A DNA stretch of 64,000 nucleotides, from NCBI RefSeq assembly GCF_024171735.1, contig NZ_JAMTCH010000003.1, positions 1,538,841 through 1,602,840 of the forward strand, read 5' to 3'. Below are positions 1-8,382 of this stretch, in pieces. Positions within the stretch are counted from its first letter, which is position 1. Every line of letters begins with the position of its first letter. The translations under genes were made by a program, and so were the position numbers. The DNA is from Prauserella alba. GTDB taxonomy: Bacteria; Actinomycetota; Actinomycetes; Mycobacteriales; Pseudonocardiaceae. Under the pieces are notes generated by a model, which saw only the letters and a list, made by a program, of their open reading frames with translations, did not search any database and was not told the origin of the DNA.

Positions 1-2
1 TT

Positions 3-1223
3 CCCGGCGGCTACACGCGTATCGCCGTCGGCGAACCCACGGGCGGCTGGTTGTCGTACGCCGACGCCTACTCGGCCGACGCCGCGTTCACCCCGGACGG
101 CACGACGCAGGCCACCGACCCACTGCTGCTGTACTTCACGTCGGGCACGACCGCCAAGCCGAAACTGGTGCAGCACACGCACGTGTCGTACCCGGTGGGG
201 CACCTGTCGACGATGTACTGGATCGGCCTCGAACCCGGCGACGTGCACCTGAACGTCGCGTCGCCCGGCTGGGCGAAACACGCCTGGAGCAACGTGTTCG
301 CGCCGTGGAACGCCGAGGCCACGGTCTTCCTGTACAACTACACGCGGTTCGACGCCGACGCCCTGCTGGCCCAGCTGGAGCGATGTGGAGTCACGAGTTT
401 CTGCGCCCCGCCGACGGTGTGGCGGATGCTGATCCAGGCGGACCTGAGTGCGCTGCCGACACCGCCCACCAAGGTCGTCGGCGCGGGCGAACCGCTGAAC
501 CCGGAGGTCATCGAACAGGTGCGGGCGGCGTGGGGCGTGCTCATCCGCGACGGGTTCGGCCAGACCGAGACCACGGTGCAGATCGCCAACACGCCGGGGC
601 AGCAGGTCAAACCGGGGTCGATGGGCCGGGCGGTGCCGGGCTTCGACGTCGTGCTGGTCGACCCGGCCAGCGGCGAGCCTGCCACGGAGGGCGAACTGTG
701 TCTCGACCTGTCGCGGCGGCCCACCGGTCTGATGGTCGGCTACGCGGGCGACGAGGAGCGCACGGCCACGGCGTTCGCGGATGGCTACTACCACACCGGT
801 GACGTCGGCTCGATCGACGAGGACGGCTACATCACCTACGTCGGCCGCACCGACGACGTGTTCAAGGCCTCGGACTACCGCATCTCACCGTTCGAACTGG
901 AGAGCGTGCTGCTGGAGCACGAGGCGGTCGCCGAGGCGGCCGTGGTGCCCGCTCCGGACCCGGTCCGCCTGGCCGTGCCGAAGGCGTACGTCGTGCTCGC
1001 CTCGGGGTACGCTCCCGACGGCGCGACCGCCGAGAGCATCCTCGCGTTCTGCCGGGAGCACCTGGCGCCGTACAAGCGGGTGCGCAGGCTCGAATTCGCC
1101 GAGTTGCCGAAGACGATCTCCGGCAAGATTCGCAGGGTCGAGCTGCGCGGCAAGGAGAACGACGCAGCGGAGCGCCCGGCAGGGGAGTTCCGCGACGAGG
1201 ATTTCCCCGGTGTGAAGGGCTGA
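3..1223 (+). CDS. AMP-binding acyl-CoA synthetase, 5' end outside window
   Basis: This is the C-terminal part (about 406 residues) of an ANL-superfamily adenylate-forming enzyme, which activates a carboxylic acid to acyl-AMP and then acyl-CoA. The reading frame is open to the left edge, so the real start lies outside; the TTG at 51 is only an internal codon. Visible motifs are the phosphate loop YFTSGTTAKPK, the GFGQTET motif, YHTGD, and the C-terminal catalytic-lysine region PKTISGKIRR. The stretch GWAKHAWSNVFAPW resembles medium-chain acyl-CoA synthetases, but the substrate cannot be read from sequence. It ends 140 nt before the next gene. Confidence 0.9.
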   Translation, partial: PGGYTRIAVGEPTGGWLSYADAYSADAAFTPDGTTQATDPLLLYFTSGTTAKPKLVQHTHVSYPVGHLSTMYWIGLEPGDVHLNVASPGWAKHAWSNVFAPWNAEATVFLYNYTRFDADALLAQLERCGVTSFCAPPTVWRMLIQADLSALPTPPTKVVGAGEPLNPEVIEQVRAAWGVLIRDGFGQTETTVQIANTPGQQVKPGSMGRAVPGFDVVLVDPASGEPATEGELCLDLSRRPTGLMVGYAGDEERTATAFADGYYHTGDVGSIDEDGYITYVGRTDDVFKASDYRISPFELESVLLEHEAVAEAAVVPAPDPVRLAVPKAYVVLASGYAPDGATAESILAFCREHLAPYKRVRRLEFAELPKTISGKIRRVELRGKENDAAERPAGEFRDEDFPGVKG

Positions 1224-1364
1224 CCGGCCGCACGGCGGAGCGGACGTCCCGGTCGCGTGCGCAGTCTGCTGTGGACTGTTCACGCGGACGGGCCCGCCGC
1301 GCGGACGGGTGAACCACACGGCGGCCGGTTAACGCCGCGTCCCGCGATGCCGATAACCAGGGTG

Positions 1365-1613
1365 ATGAACGACAGTGAGCAACGCACCGCCCGGAATCCC
1401 GGCGCGCAGCGTGACGCGAAGGCGTCCCGGCAGACCACGAGCGCGCCACCCACGACGCCTTGCACGGTCGTGTGGAGTCAGGGCAGGCCGTACGTGCTCG
1501 AGAACCCCACCGGCCGCCCTCGCTGGATGGGCATGGACCGGCACGGCCGGCCGCAGGCCCTCACCGGTGACGAGCTGTGCCGCCGCGGCTGGAGTTACCA
1601 CCGCGCCCGGTGA
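1365..1613 (+). CDS. Small conserved-looking hypothetical protein
   Basis: This encodes 82 residues with no family I recognise. The N-terminus is polar and probably disordered. The C-terminal half is compact and Trp/Gly/Arg-rich (CTVVWSQGRPYVLENP, then WMGMDRHGRP and CRRGWSYHR) and reads like a small folded domain with two Cys. The ATG at 1365 is preceded by a weak AGGG; an ATG at 1347 is also possible. It stands alone between an acyl-CoA synthetase and a phosphatidyltransferase gene, and no function can be inferred from the neighbours. Confidence 0.5.
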   Translation: MNDSEQRTARNPGAQRDAKASRQTTSAPPTTPCTVVWSQGRPYVLENPTGRPRWMGMDRHGRPQALTGDELCRRGWSYHRAR

Positions 1614-1823
1614 CCGGCACCGGTCGTCCGCACCGCCGTGTCGGCACCGCAGCGGGCCGCTGTTCGGTGAGCTGCCCGGTGAGGCCGGCCACGCCACCCG
1701 CGCCCGGTGGCTCGATACGGTGAACGGGTGAACGAGTCTGCGGGGTCGGGGGAGCGGACGGGCCGGGAAGCCCGCCGTCAGTGCTCGGGCGGGAACACGG
1801 GCCCAGCGGAAACAGGGGGCACG

Positions 1824-2492
1824 GTGGCTCACGAGGGCCCGGGTGACGAGGACCCGGGTGACTCGGCTGTGAGGGCCGGGTCCGCCGCTGCGGACGCGCC
1901 GTCGTTGCTGCGGCAGGCCGTCATGCCGCCGAACCTGCTGTCGATTCTGCGGCTGGCCGGTGTCCCGGTGTTCCTGTGGCTGCTGCTCGGCCCCCACGCC
2001 GACGGCTGGGCGCTGGCGATCCTCGTGTTCAGCGGGCTGACCGACTGGCTCGACGGCAAACTCGCCCGTTGGCTGAATCAGATGAGCAGGCTGGGACAGC
2101 TGCTCGACCCGGCGGCCGACCGGCTCTACATCGTCGCCACGCTCGTGGCGTTCCTGCTTCGCGACATCGTCCCCTGGTGGGCCGTCGGCGTGCTGCTGCT
2201 GCGCGAGGGCGTCGCGGGGATCTGCGTCCTGGTGCTGCGGTACAACCGGTTCGCGCCACCCGAGGTCACCTACGTCGGCAAGGGCGCCACGTTCGTCCTC
2301 ATGTACGCCTTCCCGCTGTTGCTGCTCGTCCAGGGGGATTCGACCGCGGCCACGATCGCGGCTCCGCTGGCCTACGCGTTCACGATCTGGGGCGGTGTGC
2401 TGTACGTGTGGTCCGGCGTGCTCTACGCGGCGCAGACCCTGCTGGCGGTGACGCGCGACCGCCGCAGCCGGAGGCGCAGGGCGGCCGGTTGA
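1824..2492 (+). CDS. CDP-alcohol phosphatidyltransferase family membrane protein
   Basis: An integral membrane enzyme of the phospholipid-headgroup family, which transfers a phosphatidyl group from CDP-diacylglycerol to an alcohol. The full signature is present: DWLDGKLAR, then eight residues, then GQLLDPAAD, giving the four Asp that bind the two metal ions. About six hydrophobic segments surround it. Gene order (next to gcvH, garA and the FtsR-type MerR gene) matches mycobacterial pgsA2, but whether the product is phosphatidylglycerophosphate or another lipid is unknown. GTG 1824 is preferred because AGGGGG lies just upstream; GTG 1728 in the same frame would add a disordered 32-residue tail. 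Confidence 0.85.
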   Translation: MAHEGPGDEDPGDSAVRAGSAAADAPSLLRQAVMPPNLLSILRLAGVPVFLWLLLGPHADGWALAILVFSGLTDWLDGKLARWLNQMSRLGQLLDPAADRLYIVATLVAFLLRDIVPWWAVGVLLLREGVAGICVLVLRYNRFAPPEVTYVGKGATFVLMYAFPLLLLVQGDSTAATIAAPLAYAFTIWGGVLYVWSGVLYAAQTLLAVTRDRRSRRRRAAG

Positions 2493-2609
2493 GCCGGTCG
2501 TGAACGCAGTCGCCGGGCGCGTGGGAACGACGTCGGCCTGACGTGATCGCGGCGCCGTGCGACGATTCCCCTCGTTCGTGGCCACGCAGGGAGTGAAAGG
2601 GGAACGACC

Positions 2610-3002
2610 TTGGCTGCACAGTCCACACCGGAGGAACTGCGCTACACCGAGGACCACGAATGGGTCGCCGAGCGCGACGAGGGCGTCGTGCGGGTGGGTA
2701 TCACCGAGTACGCCCAGGACCAGCTGGGCGACGTGGTGTTCGTCGATCTTCCGGAGGCCGGCGCCGAGGTGGCGGCCGGTGACACCGTCGGCGAGGTCGA
2801 GTCGACCAAGAGCGTGTCCGAGATCTACGCACCGTTGGACGGTGAGATCATCGCCGTCAACGACGCGGTCACGGCCACCCCGGAGCTGATCAACGGCGAC
2901 CCCTACGGTGAGGGCTGGCTCGTCGAGCTCCGCGTCGCCGATCCGGCGACCCTGGAGGGGTTGCTCGACGCCGAGGCATACCAGCGCCTGACCGGGAGTT
3001 GA
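2610..3002 (+). CDS. gcvH: Glycine cleavage system H protein
   Basis: The 130-residue lipoyl carrier of the glycine cleavage complex shuttles the aminomethyl intermediate between the P and T proteins and dihydrolipoamide dehydrogenase. The N-terminus RYTEDHEWV and the lipoylation loop VESTKSVSE (lipoyl Lys67) are typical, and the length is standard. The start is TTG, supported by AAAGGGGA seven bases upstream and by alignment of the N-terminus to the family. The P, T and L proteins are not in the window. It lies directly upstream of garA, as in mycobacteria. Confidence 0.97.
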   Translation: MAAQSTPEELRYTEDHEWVAERDEGVVRVGITEYAQDQLGDVVFVDLPEAGAEVAAGDTVGEVESTKSVSEIYAPLDGEIIAVNDAVTATPELINGDPYGEGWLVELRVADPATLEGLLDAEAYQRLTGS

Positions 3003-3140
3003 TCGGGGAGCCCGGGCATTGCGCGCGGCCGACCGCGCGGTACGTTGAGGCGCACCAGGTTTCATGGCCGCCTGCGGTTTCGCGACCACGGGCGGTGAGA
3101 AGACCAAGCGACACACTGTCAGTGCGTAAGGAGAGCTCAG

Positions 3141-3593
3141 GTGAGCACGAACGACGGGCCCGAGATTCCCCCGGAGGGAGCTCCGGAGAAGACCTCCGTG
3201 TTCCGGGCGGACTTCCTGTCGGAAGGGGAAGGGCAGGAGGCGCCGGCGGTCGAGCCGCAGGAGGCCGGCGTTGACGCGCTGCCCGCGGGTTCGGCGTTGC
3301 TGGTGGTCAAGCGGGGCCCGAACGCGGGTTCGCGATTCCTGCTCGACCGCGACACGACGAGCGCGGGTCGGCACCCCGACAGCGACATCTTCCTCGACGA
3401 CGTCACCGTCTCGCGGCGGCACGCGGAGTTCCGCCGCGAAGGCGGGTCCTTCGTCGTGATCGACGTCGGCAGCCTCAACGGCACGTACGTCAACCGTGAG
3501 CCGGTCGATCAGGCCGTCCTGGCGGGCGGCGACGAAGTGCAGATCGGCAAATTCCGTCTGGTGTTCCTGACCGGAGGCCAGGGGGCGCAGTGA
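3141..3593 (+). CDS. garA: FHA-domain metabolic regulator GarA/OdhI
   Basis: A 150-residue forkhead-associated protein. In actinobacteria the unphosphorylated form binds and inhibits 2-oxoglutarate dehydrogenase and glutamate dehydrogenase; phosphorylation of an N-terminal Thr makes the FHA domain bind its own tail and switch off. The FHA core is very well conserved (SAGRHPDSDIFLDDVTVSRR, then GSLNGTYVNREPV). The regulatory segment reads PEKTSVFRADFL: the usual ETTSVF has become EKTSVF, so the second Thr (T18) remains but the first, the PknG target in mycobacteria, is Lys17. AAGGAG precedes the GTG start. The last bases overlap the MerR gene, implying translational coupling. Confidence 0.95.
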   Translation: MSTNDGPEIPPEGAPEKTSVFRADFLSEGEGQEAPAVEPQEAGVDALPAGSALLVVKRGPNAGSRFLLDRDTTSAGRHPDSDIFLDDVTVSRRHAEFRREGGSFVVIDVGSLNGTYVNREPVDQAVLAGGDEVQIGKFRLVFLTGGQGAQ

Positions 3594-4357
3594 CGGCTGC
3601 CGGACGGCAACCACGCGAGGGTTTGAGCATCGGGGCCGTGCTGGCGCAACTGCGCAACGATTTCCCCGGGGTGACGATCTCGAAGATCAGGTTTCTCGAA
3701 TCCGAGGGTCTGGTCCGGCCTGCTCGTACGCCGTCCGGCTACCGTCAGTTCACGACCGCCGACGTGGAGCGGCTCCGGTTCGTCCTGACGGCGCAACGTG
3801 ATCACTATCTGCCGCTGAAGGTCATCAAGGAGCAGCTCGACGCGATGGATCGTGGTGCGGCTCCGGGGCACGAACGCGAGTCCGACCCCGAGCTGCGCCC
3901 CGCGCGGCGGCTGGTTCCCCTCGACGCTCGTGACACCGGGGTCGGGGTGCCCGCGCCGACGGCGGACGACTTCGCCGGCGAGACCTCGGCACGGTTGTCG
4001 GTGGAGCAGTTGCTGGCCGAAGCGGAGATCGACGAGGCGCAGCTGGCCGAACTCGTCCAGTACGGCCTGATCCGGCCCGGTGCCGGTGGATTCTACGACG
4101 CCGACGCGGTGACGATCGCGAAGACGGTCACCGCGATGGGGGCGTTCGGCATCGAACCGCGGCACCTGCGGGCGTTGCGGGTCTCGGCCGACCGCGAGGT
4201 CGGACTGCTCGAGCAGGTCGTGGCGCCGGTGTACCGGCACCGCGACGAGGGCGCGAGGGAACGCGGCGACGAGCTCGTCCGCGAACTGGCGGCGCTGTCG
4301 GTCACGCTGCACACCCTGTTGGTGAAGACGGGCATCCGGGGGCTGACCCACGGGTGA
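3590..4357 (+). CDS. ftsR: MerR-family transcription regulator, FtsR/Rv1828 type
   Basis: A 255-residue regulator with an N-terminal MerR winged helix (LSIGAVLAQLRNDFPGVTIS, then IRFLESEGLVRP and SGYRQF) and a second helical domain (LSVEQLLAEAEID onward) typical of the Rv1828/FtsR group. In Corynebacterium FtsR activates ftsZ. There are no metal-binding Cys of the metal-sensing MerR type. The GTG start overlaps the garA stop (GTGA), so the two are co-translated, and the block gcvH-garA-ftsR-BFN-MerR follows mycobacterial order. A hairpin follows at 4372. Confidence 0.88.
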   Translation: MTAAGRQPREGLSIGAVLAQLRNDFPGVTISKIRFLESEGLVRPARTPSGYRQFTTADVERLRFVLTAQRDHYLPLKVIKEQLDAMDRGAAPGHERESDPELRPARRLVPLDARDTGVGVPAPTADDFAGETSARLSVEQLLAEAEIDEAQLAELVQYGLIRPGAGGFYDADAVTIAKTVTAMGAFGIEPRHLRALRVSADREVGLLEQVVAPVYRHRDEGARERGDELVRELAALSVTLHTLLVKTGIRGLTHG

Positions 4358-4371
4358 GGCGCACGGCCGCT

Positions 4372-4399
4372 CCGCCCGCCGGCATTCGGCGGCGGGCGG
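4372..4399 (+). terminator. GC-rich hairpin after the MerR gene
   Basis: A perfect 10-bp stem, CCGCCCGCCG pairing with CGGCGGGCGG around an 8-nt loop, begins 14 nt after the stop codon. There is no U-tract, as is common in high-GC actinobacteria. It probably ends the garA-ftsR transcript before the next gene, which has its own leader. Confidence 0.55.
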
Positions 4400-4650
4400 T
4401 GGCGCTCGGACGGAGCACTGCGGCGGTCACGGCCGCAGCAGCCGGGTGGCGAAACTTCGGTGTAGCGCCCGGGATGACGTACGGTTGAAGGCGGGCTCGA
4501 AGAGACCGGGCCGGCGAGAGTGAGAAGCGAGCACAGCGCACCGATGGCGGGTAGCGTCGGCGGTGTCCGCGTGGAATCCGCGTGGGCCGGCCGAACGGCT
4601 GATCCACCGCTAGCGCTGCAGCCCGCGCGCAGAGAGGGAGGCGAAGCCCG

Positions 4651-5124
4651 ATGAGCGAGATGCGCGTCGTCGGCGTCCGGGTCGAGCTGCCCGCGAACCA
4701 GCCGATCTTGTTGCTGCGGGAGACGGACGGCGAGCGGTACCTGCCGATCTGGATCGGCTCGGTGGAGGCGACTGCGATCGCCTTGGAACAGCAAGGCGTG
4801 CGGCCCGCCCGTCCGCTGACTCACGATCTGCTCAAGGACGTCATCGGCGGCCTCGGCCGCGACCTGGAACAGGTGATCATCACCGACCTGCAGGAGAGCA
4901 CCTTCTTCGCCGAACTCGTGTTCGACGGCGACGTGCGGGTGTCCGCACGGCCCAGTGACTCCGTCGCGCTCGCCCTCCGCATGGGCGTGCCGATTCATGC
5001 GGAGGAGGGCGTGCTCGACGAAGCCGGCCTGATCATCCCGGACGAGCAGGAGGACGAGGTCGAGAAGTTCCGCGAGTTCCTCGACTCCGTCTCGCCGGAG
5101 GACTTCCGCGGCGCCGACACGTAG
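4651..5124 (+). CDS. Bifunctional nuclease (BFN) domain protein
   Basis: A 157-residue single-domain protein of the DUF151/BFN family (mycobacterial Rv1829 type). Characteristic segments are LRETDGERYLPIWIGSVEA, then ATAIALEQQG, RPLTHDLLKD and ARPSDSVALALR. Plant members show DNase and RNase activity; the bacterial role is not settled. An acidic C-terminal tail follows the domain. The ATG has a strong GAGAGGGAGG site. A 293-nt gap before it holds a terminator hairpin and presumably its promoter. The convergent TetR gene ends six bases later. Confidence 0.85.
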   Translation: MSEMRVVGVRVELPANQPILLLRETDGERYLPIWIGSVEATAIALEQQGVRPARPLTHDLLKDVIGGLGRDLEQVIITDLQESTFFAELVFDGDVRVSARPSDSVALALRMGVPIHAEEGVLDEAGLIIPDEQEDEVEKFREFLDSVSPEDFRGADT

Positions 5125-5130
5125 TCATCG

Positions 5131-5838
5131 TCAGTCCGCGCGGACGGCCCGGTCGAACAGGTCGGTCAGTTCGCGTCCGCAGGCGTCCGGATCGAGGTCG
5201 GGTTCCCGGCGGAGGCGGAGGATCACGCCGTCGACGGCCTGGCGCATGACGAGTGCCATGACCTTCGGGTCGAGCTCGCGGAACACCCCGTGCCGTATGC
5301 CCTGGGCGAGTTGCCGTTCGAGCCTGCCGAACCGGATCGCATACACGACCTGAGCCGAGACGTCCGCATCGTCGGCGGTGGCCGCGTGGGTGCCGATCTC
5401 GACGAGCGCGGCCGATTCCCGCGGATGGGCGGCGAGGAAGGCGACCTCGCCGGTCAGCTGGCCGAGCAGCAGGCGGCCGAGGTCCCGCTCCTCGCCGAGT
5501 CGCTGCGCGACGAACGTGTCCTGCCGGTCGACGACGGTTCCCAGGGTCGCCTGGACGAGATCGGCCTTGCCGGCGAAGTGGTAGGAAACCATCCGGGTGC
5601 TCGACAGGTCCGCCCGTTCGACGATCCTGGCGAACGAGGTCTTCGCGTAGCCCAGGTCCGCGATGGTGGCGATCGTGGCGTCGATGATCTGCCTGCGGCG
5701 GACGTCTTCGGTCACCGTCAGCCCGGCGCCCGCACCGAAATCGCTGAGGTCGGCGTCGCCGACAGGGGAGGCGTCCGAGGCCCCAGGGTGTGAAGTTGCA
5801 GTGTCTGAGGTCGTGGTGGACGGCCGATTTACCTGCAT
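5131..5838 (-). CDS. TetR-family transcriptional regulator
   Basis: A 235-residue repressor-type protein. After a polar ~45-residue extension comes a TetR HTH (RRRQIIDATIATIADLGYAK, then FARIVERADLSSTRMVSYHF). The C-terminal ligand-binding half is not conserved enough to predict an inducer. ATG 5838 is chosen because a well-formed promoter (TTGCCA, 17-nt spacer, TAATTT) ends exactly seven bases before it, which implies a leaderless transcript. An inverted repeat covers that -10 box, so autoregulation is likely. It interrupts the otherwise mycobacterial-like order between the BFN and MerR genes. Confidence 0.88.
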   Translation of the reverse strand: MQVNRPSTTTSDTATSHPGASDASPVGDADLSDFGAGAGLTVTEDVRRRQIIDATIATIADLGYAKTSFARIVERADLSSTRMVSYHFAGKADLVQATLGTVVDRQDTFVAQRLGEERDLGRLLLGQLTGEVAFLAAHPRESAALVEIGTHAATADDADVSAQVVYAIRFGRLERQLAQGIRHGVFRELDPKVMALVMRQAVDGVILRLRREPDLDPDACGRELTDLFDRAVRAD

Positions 5839-5874
5839 GAGTAACAAATTACTCGACCAAGTAAAACATGGCAA
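5839..5874 (-). promoter_or_regulatory. Leaderless promoter and operator of the 5131-5838 TetR gene
   Basis: Reading on the minus strand, TTGCCA (5874-5869) and TAATTT (5851-5846) are separated by 17 nt, and the ATG follows after 7 nt. The arms GAGTAA (5839-5844) and TTACTC (5849-5854) form a perfect inverted repeat with a 4-nt spacer, placed over the -10 box and the predicted start point. This fits binding of a TetR dimer that blocks its own transcription. Confidence 0.65.
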
Positions 5875-6073
5875 ACGGGTAATCGGGTCGAGATGTCGTC
5901 ACGGTGCCCGCGCGTCGCGTTGACCGCCCCGTGGGGCAGGCATACCGTTCGAAGAGCGACGAAACGCGCCGTGGCCGGCGACCGGGCCCCACGGGCGTGG
6001 GTCGTACCGGTCGACCCGTCCGGGTCGGCGGTCTTGTTTCGTCGGCCGCGCGGCCGGGCGAGAGGAGGCATGC

Positions 6074-6643
6074 GTGGTCGACGACAGTCCGATCAGGGGC
6101 ATCGACGGTGGCGAGCAGGAAGCGTTGTTTCCCGACGACTCGCTGCCGGACGAGCTGGTTGGCTACCGTGGCCCAGCGGCCTGTCAAATCGCCGGAATCA
6201 CCTACCGTCAGCTGGATTACTGGGCGCGTACCAAGCTGATCGCGCCGAGTATCCGCACGGCGCACGGTTCGGGATCGCAGCGGCTGTACTCGTTCAAGGA
6301 CCTGCTGGTCCTGAAGATCATCAAGCGGCTCCTCGATACGGGGATCTCCCTGCAGAACATCCGGGTCGCGGTCGACCACCTGCGCGGCAGGGGAGTGCGC
6401 GACCTGGCGCGGGTGACCCTGTTCTCCGACGGGACGACCGTCTACGAATGCACGTCACCGGAGGAGATCGTCGATCTGCTCCAGGGTGGGCAGGGCGTGT
6501 TCGGTATCGCCGTCAGTGGTGCGATGCAGGAGATCAGCGGTTCGCTGCACGAGTTTCCCGCGGAGCGTGCCGATGGTGGAGAGCTCGACACCCCGATGGC
6601 CGACGAGCTGTCGCAGCGGCGCAACGCCCGCCGCACCGGCTGA
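6074..6643 (+). CDS. MerR-family transcriptional regulator (Rv1830 type)
   Basis: A 189-residue MerR-like regulator: YRGPAACQIAGITYRQLDYW is the helix-turn-helix, followed by the wing (IAPSIRTAHGSGSQRLYSF) and an effector half starting LLDTGISLQNIRVAVDHL. It matches the second MerR gene that follows the BFN gene in mycobacterial genomes. No metal-binding Cys pair is present. The GTG start at 6074 has GAGAGGAGG six bases upstream. A hairpin at 6707 and one copy of the GTATAACG palindrome (6763) lie downstream. Confidence 0.88.
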   Translation: MVDDSPIRGIDGGEQEALFPDDSLPDELVGYRGPAACQIAGITYRQLDYWARTKLIAPSIRTAHGSGSQRLYSFKDLLVLKIIKRLLDTGISLQNIRVAVDHLRGRGVRDLARVTLFSDGTTVYECTSPEEIVDLLQGGQGVFGIAVSGAMQEISGSLHEFPAERADGGELDTPMADELSQRRNARRTG

Positions 6644-6706
6644 ACCACGCCTCGTTCGGCGCGACCATCGCCGCACCGAACGACCACAGTTTCCGAACGG
6701 CTACAG

Positions 6707-6734
6707 CGCCCGAACGCTCGCGAGTGTTCGGGCG
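6707..6734 (+). terminator. Hairpin terminator between convergent genes
   Basis: The self-complementary run CGCCCGAACGCTCG / CGAGTGTTCGGGCG forms a near-perfect stem with one G-T pair. It lies 64 nt after the MerR gene and before the convergent gene ending at 6893. It probably serves the MerR transcript. Confidence 0.55.
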
Positions 6735-6762
6735 TCATTGTGTGCACCGGCCGACCCGTTCT

Positions 6763-6778
6763 GTATAACGTTCTATAC
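6763..6778. repeat. GTATAACG-NN-CTATAC palindromic motif, copy 1
   Basis: GTATAACGTTCTATAC, with arms GTATA and TATAC around a 6-nt centre, in a gap between convergent genes. It is flanked by CT on the left and GGC on the right. Three other copies lie at 36605, 57131 and 57541; the 16-bp cores differ only at positions 9 and 10. Confidence 0.8.
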
Positions 6779-6892
6779 GGCACGTCGCTGGTGGGTCGGC
6801 TTCCTCCTCTCCTTCCTGCCGTCGACGGGTCGAGAACCGCCCGGAAGGGAGGGAGCCGGACCGCGAACGCAGCGCGCGGTCCGGCGACTCGG

Positions 6893-8296
6893 TCAGCCCG
6901 TGAACCCGGCCTTGGCGAATCGTTTCTGCTGCTCCGGCGAAGTCAGGTGCGCACGGAACGACTGCGCGGCCCGCTGTTGCACCGTGTCGACGCCGTTGCC
7001 GGCGAGGCTGACGTAGGTGAACGTGCCGTCCGGTCCGGACGTGAGCTTCTCGGGGGAGGCGCCGATCCGGTCGGGTTGTTTCGAGGCGAGGCGGTCGGAC
7101 CACGCCGTGTCGCCGGTGATCCATGCGGCGGGGGTGCCGCGGGTGCGATCGCCCGTCAGGTCGGTGAAGACCTCCGAGGGCGTGCCCGGCTGCACCTTCA
7201 CGGTGATGCAATGCCCGTGGACCACGGTGTCGTCGTCGTTCCAAGCCTTGGCCGCCTCCTGGACGGGTTCGGCCACGGCCGGGGCGGTGGCCACCCGCAG
7301 CGTGGAGCGGCCTTCCTGGCACGCCGCCGCCTGGGCCTCGGCCCGGTTCGACAGCACGCCGTCGGCCCAGTTCCAGCCGAAGATCCCCACCACGATGAGC
7401 ACCACGAGCACACCGCACGCCACGGGCCATGCCGCGATTCTCCGCTTGGGCTTCTTGTCCACCGCGCGATGACTGCCCGTCGAGGTGACCGTGCCGTGCC
7501 TGCCCGTCGACGTCACGGCCCGGCGGCCACCGGTAGCGCTGACCGCGCTGCGTTCACCGGTAGCGCTAACCGCGCTGCGTTCACCTGTCGCGCTAACCGC
7601 GCTGTGGCGGCCGCTGGCGGTGACACGCCGGCGCCCGCCGGTCGATGTCACCGCGTCGCGGTCGCCGGCCGTGCCGGACGAGCCCGTGCCGGACCGAGTC
7701 GCACCCGGGGCGGCATCGGGGGGCGGAGTGGCGCCTGCGGACCGAGCGGCACCGGATGCGTTCGCGGCCTCCGGCACGGACGCGGCGGCGTTGCCGGGAC
7801 GCCCGGCCGCAGCAGCAGGGGGCGCCGCGGCGGAGCCGGATGTCTCGGCGGAGCCGGATGTCACAGCGGAGCCGGATGTCTCGGCGGAGCCGTACGTCGC
7901 GGCAGCGCCGGACGTCACCGGGTGGCCGGCGTCGTGGTGGCGTGGCCGTTCGGGACGTGGCCGCGGGCGAGGGGGCCTGGCCGCGGCCGCCGCGTCCTGG
8001 CCGCGGCCGTCGCCGTCGGCCGGAACGGGTTCGATGCGCGTGGTCAGTTCGGCCGCGCTCTCGTCCGCGTCGGGGGCCGGTGCGACGGGGTGCATCGCGG
8101 GCGAGGTGGACACGACGTCGTTCGGTGCCGGTGCGTAGCCCGGAGTGCTGCGGTACGACGCCGGCGGCGTCGTGGTGTCGCGGAACCAGTCCTCCGGCGA
8201 GCCGCCCGTACGTGCGCCGCCGATCGCCTGTCTGGCCTTACGCAGCGGATCAGGCTGCCCGGGAGCCGGGTCCTCGGCTCGGTAGTGCCGCCCCAT
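6893..8296 (-). CDS. Membrane-anchored protein with repeat-rich cytoplasmic part and shortened substrate-binding domain
   Basis: 467 residues. Roughly the first 285 are low-complexity and rich in Ala, Pro, Ser, Thr and Arg. Two repeat zones stand out: GSAETSGSAVTSGSAETSGS and a decapeptide-like repeat SAVSATGER repeated three times and then degenerating. One membrane helix follows (WPVACGVLVVLIVVGIFGW, about 290-310), preceded by basic residues, so the C-terminal ~150 residues are outside. That part begins like an extracellular solute-binding domain (STLRVATAPAVAEPVQEAAK) and ends like one (LTSPEQQKRFAKAGF), but the middle of the domain is missing. Function unknown. It is the last gene of a minus-strand run. 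Confidence 0.7.
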   Translation of the reverse strand: MGRHYRAEDPAPGQPDPLRKARQAIGGARTGGSPEDWFRDTTTPPASYRSTPGYAPAPNDVVSTSPAMHPVAPAPDADESAAELTTRIEPVPADGDGRGQDAAAAARPPRPRPRPERPRHHDAGHPVTSGAAATYGSAETSGSAVTSGSAETSGSAAAPPAAAAGRPGNAAASVPEAANASGAARSAGATPPPDAAPGATRSGTGSSGTAGDRDAVTSTGGRRRVTASGRHSAVSATGERSAVSATGERSAVSATGGRRAVTSTGRHGTVTSTGSHRAVDKKPKRRIAAWPVACGVLVVLIVVGIFGWNWADGVLSNRAEAQAAACQEGRSTLRVATAPAVAEPVQEAAKAWNDDDTVVHGHCITVKVQPGTPSEVFTDLTGDRTRGTPAAWITGDTAWSDRLASKQPDRIGASPEKLTSGPDGTFTYVSLAGNGVDTVQQRAAQSFRAHLTSPEQQKRFAKAGFTG

Positions 8297-8382
8297 TCGC
8301 GTCCTCTCACCTGCACGGAGTGCTGATCACACTCTGTCGACGTGACAAAAACGTAACCACCCTAACAGCCCAGCCCGCTGGG

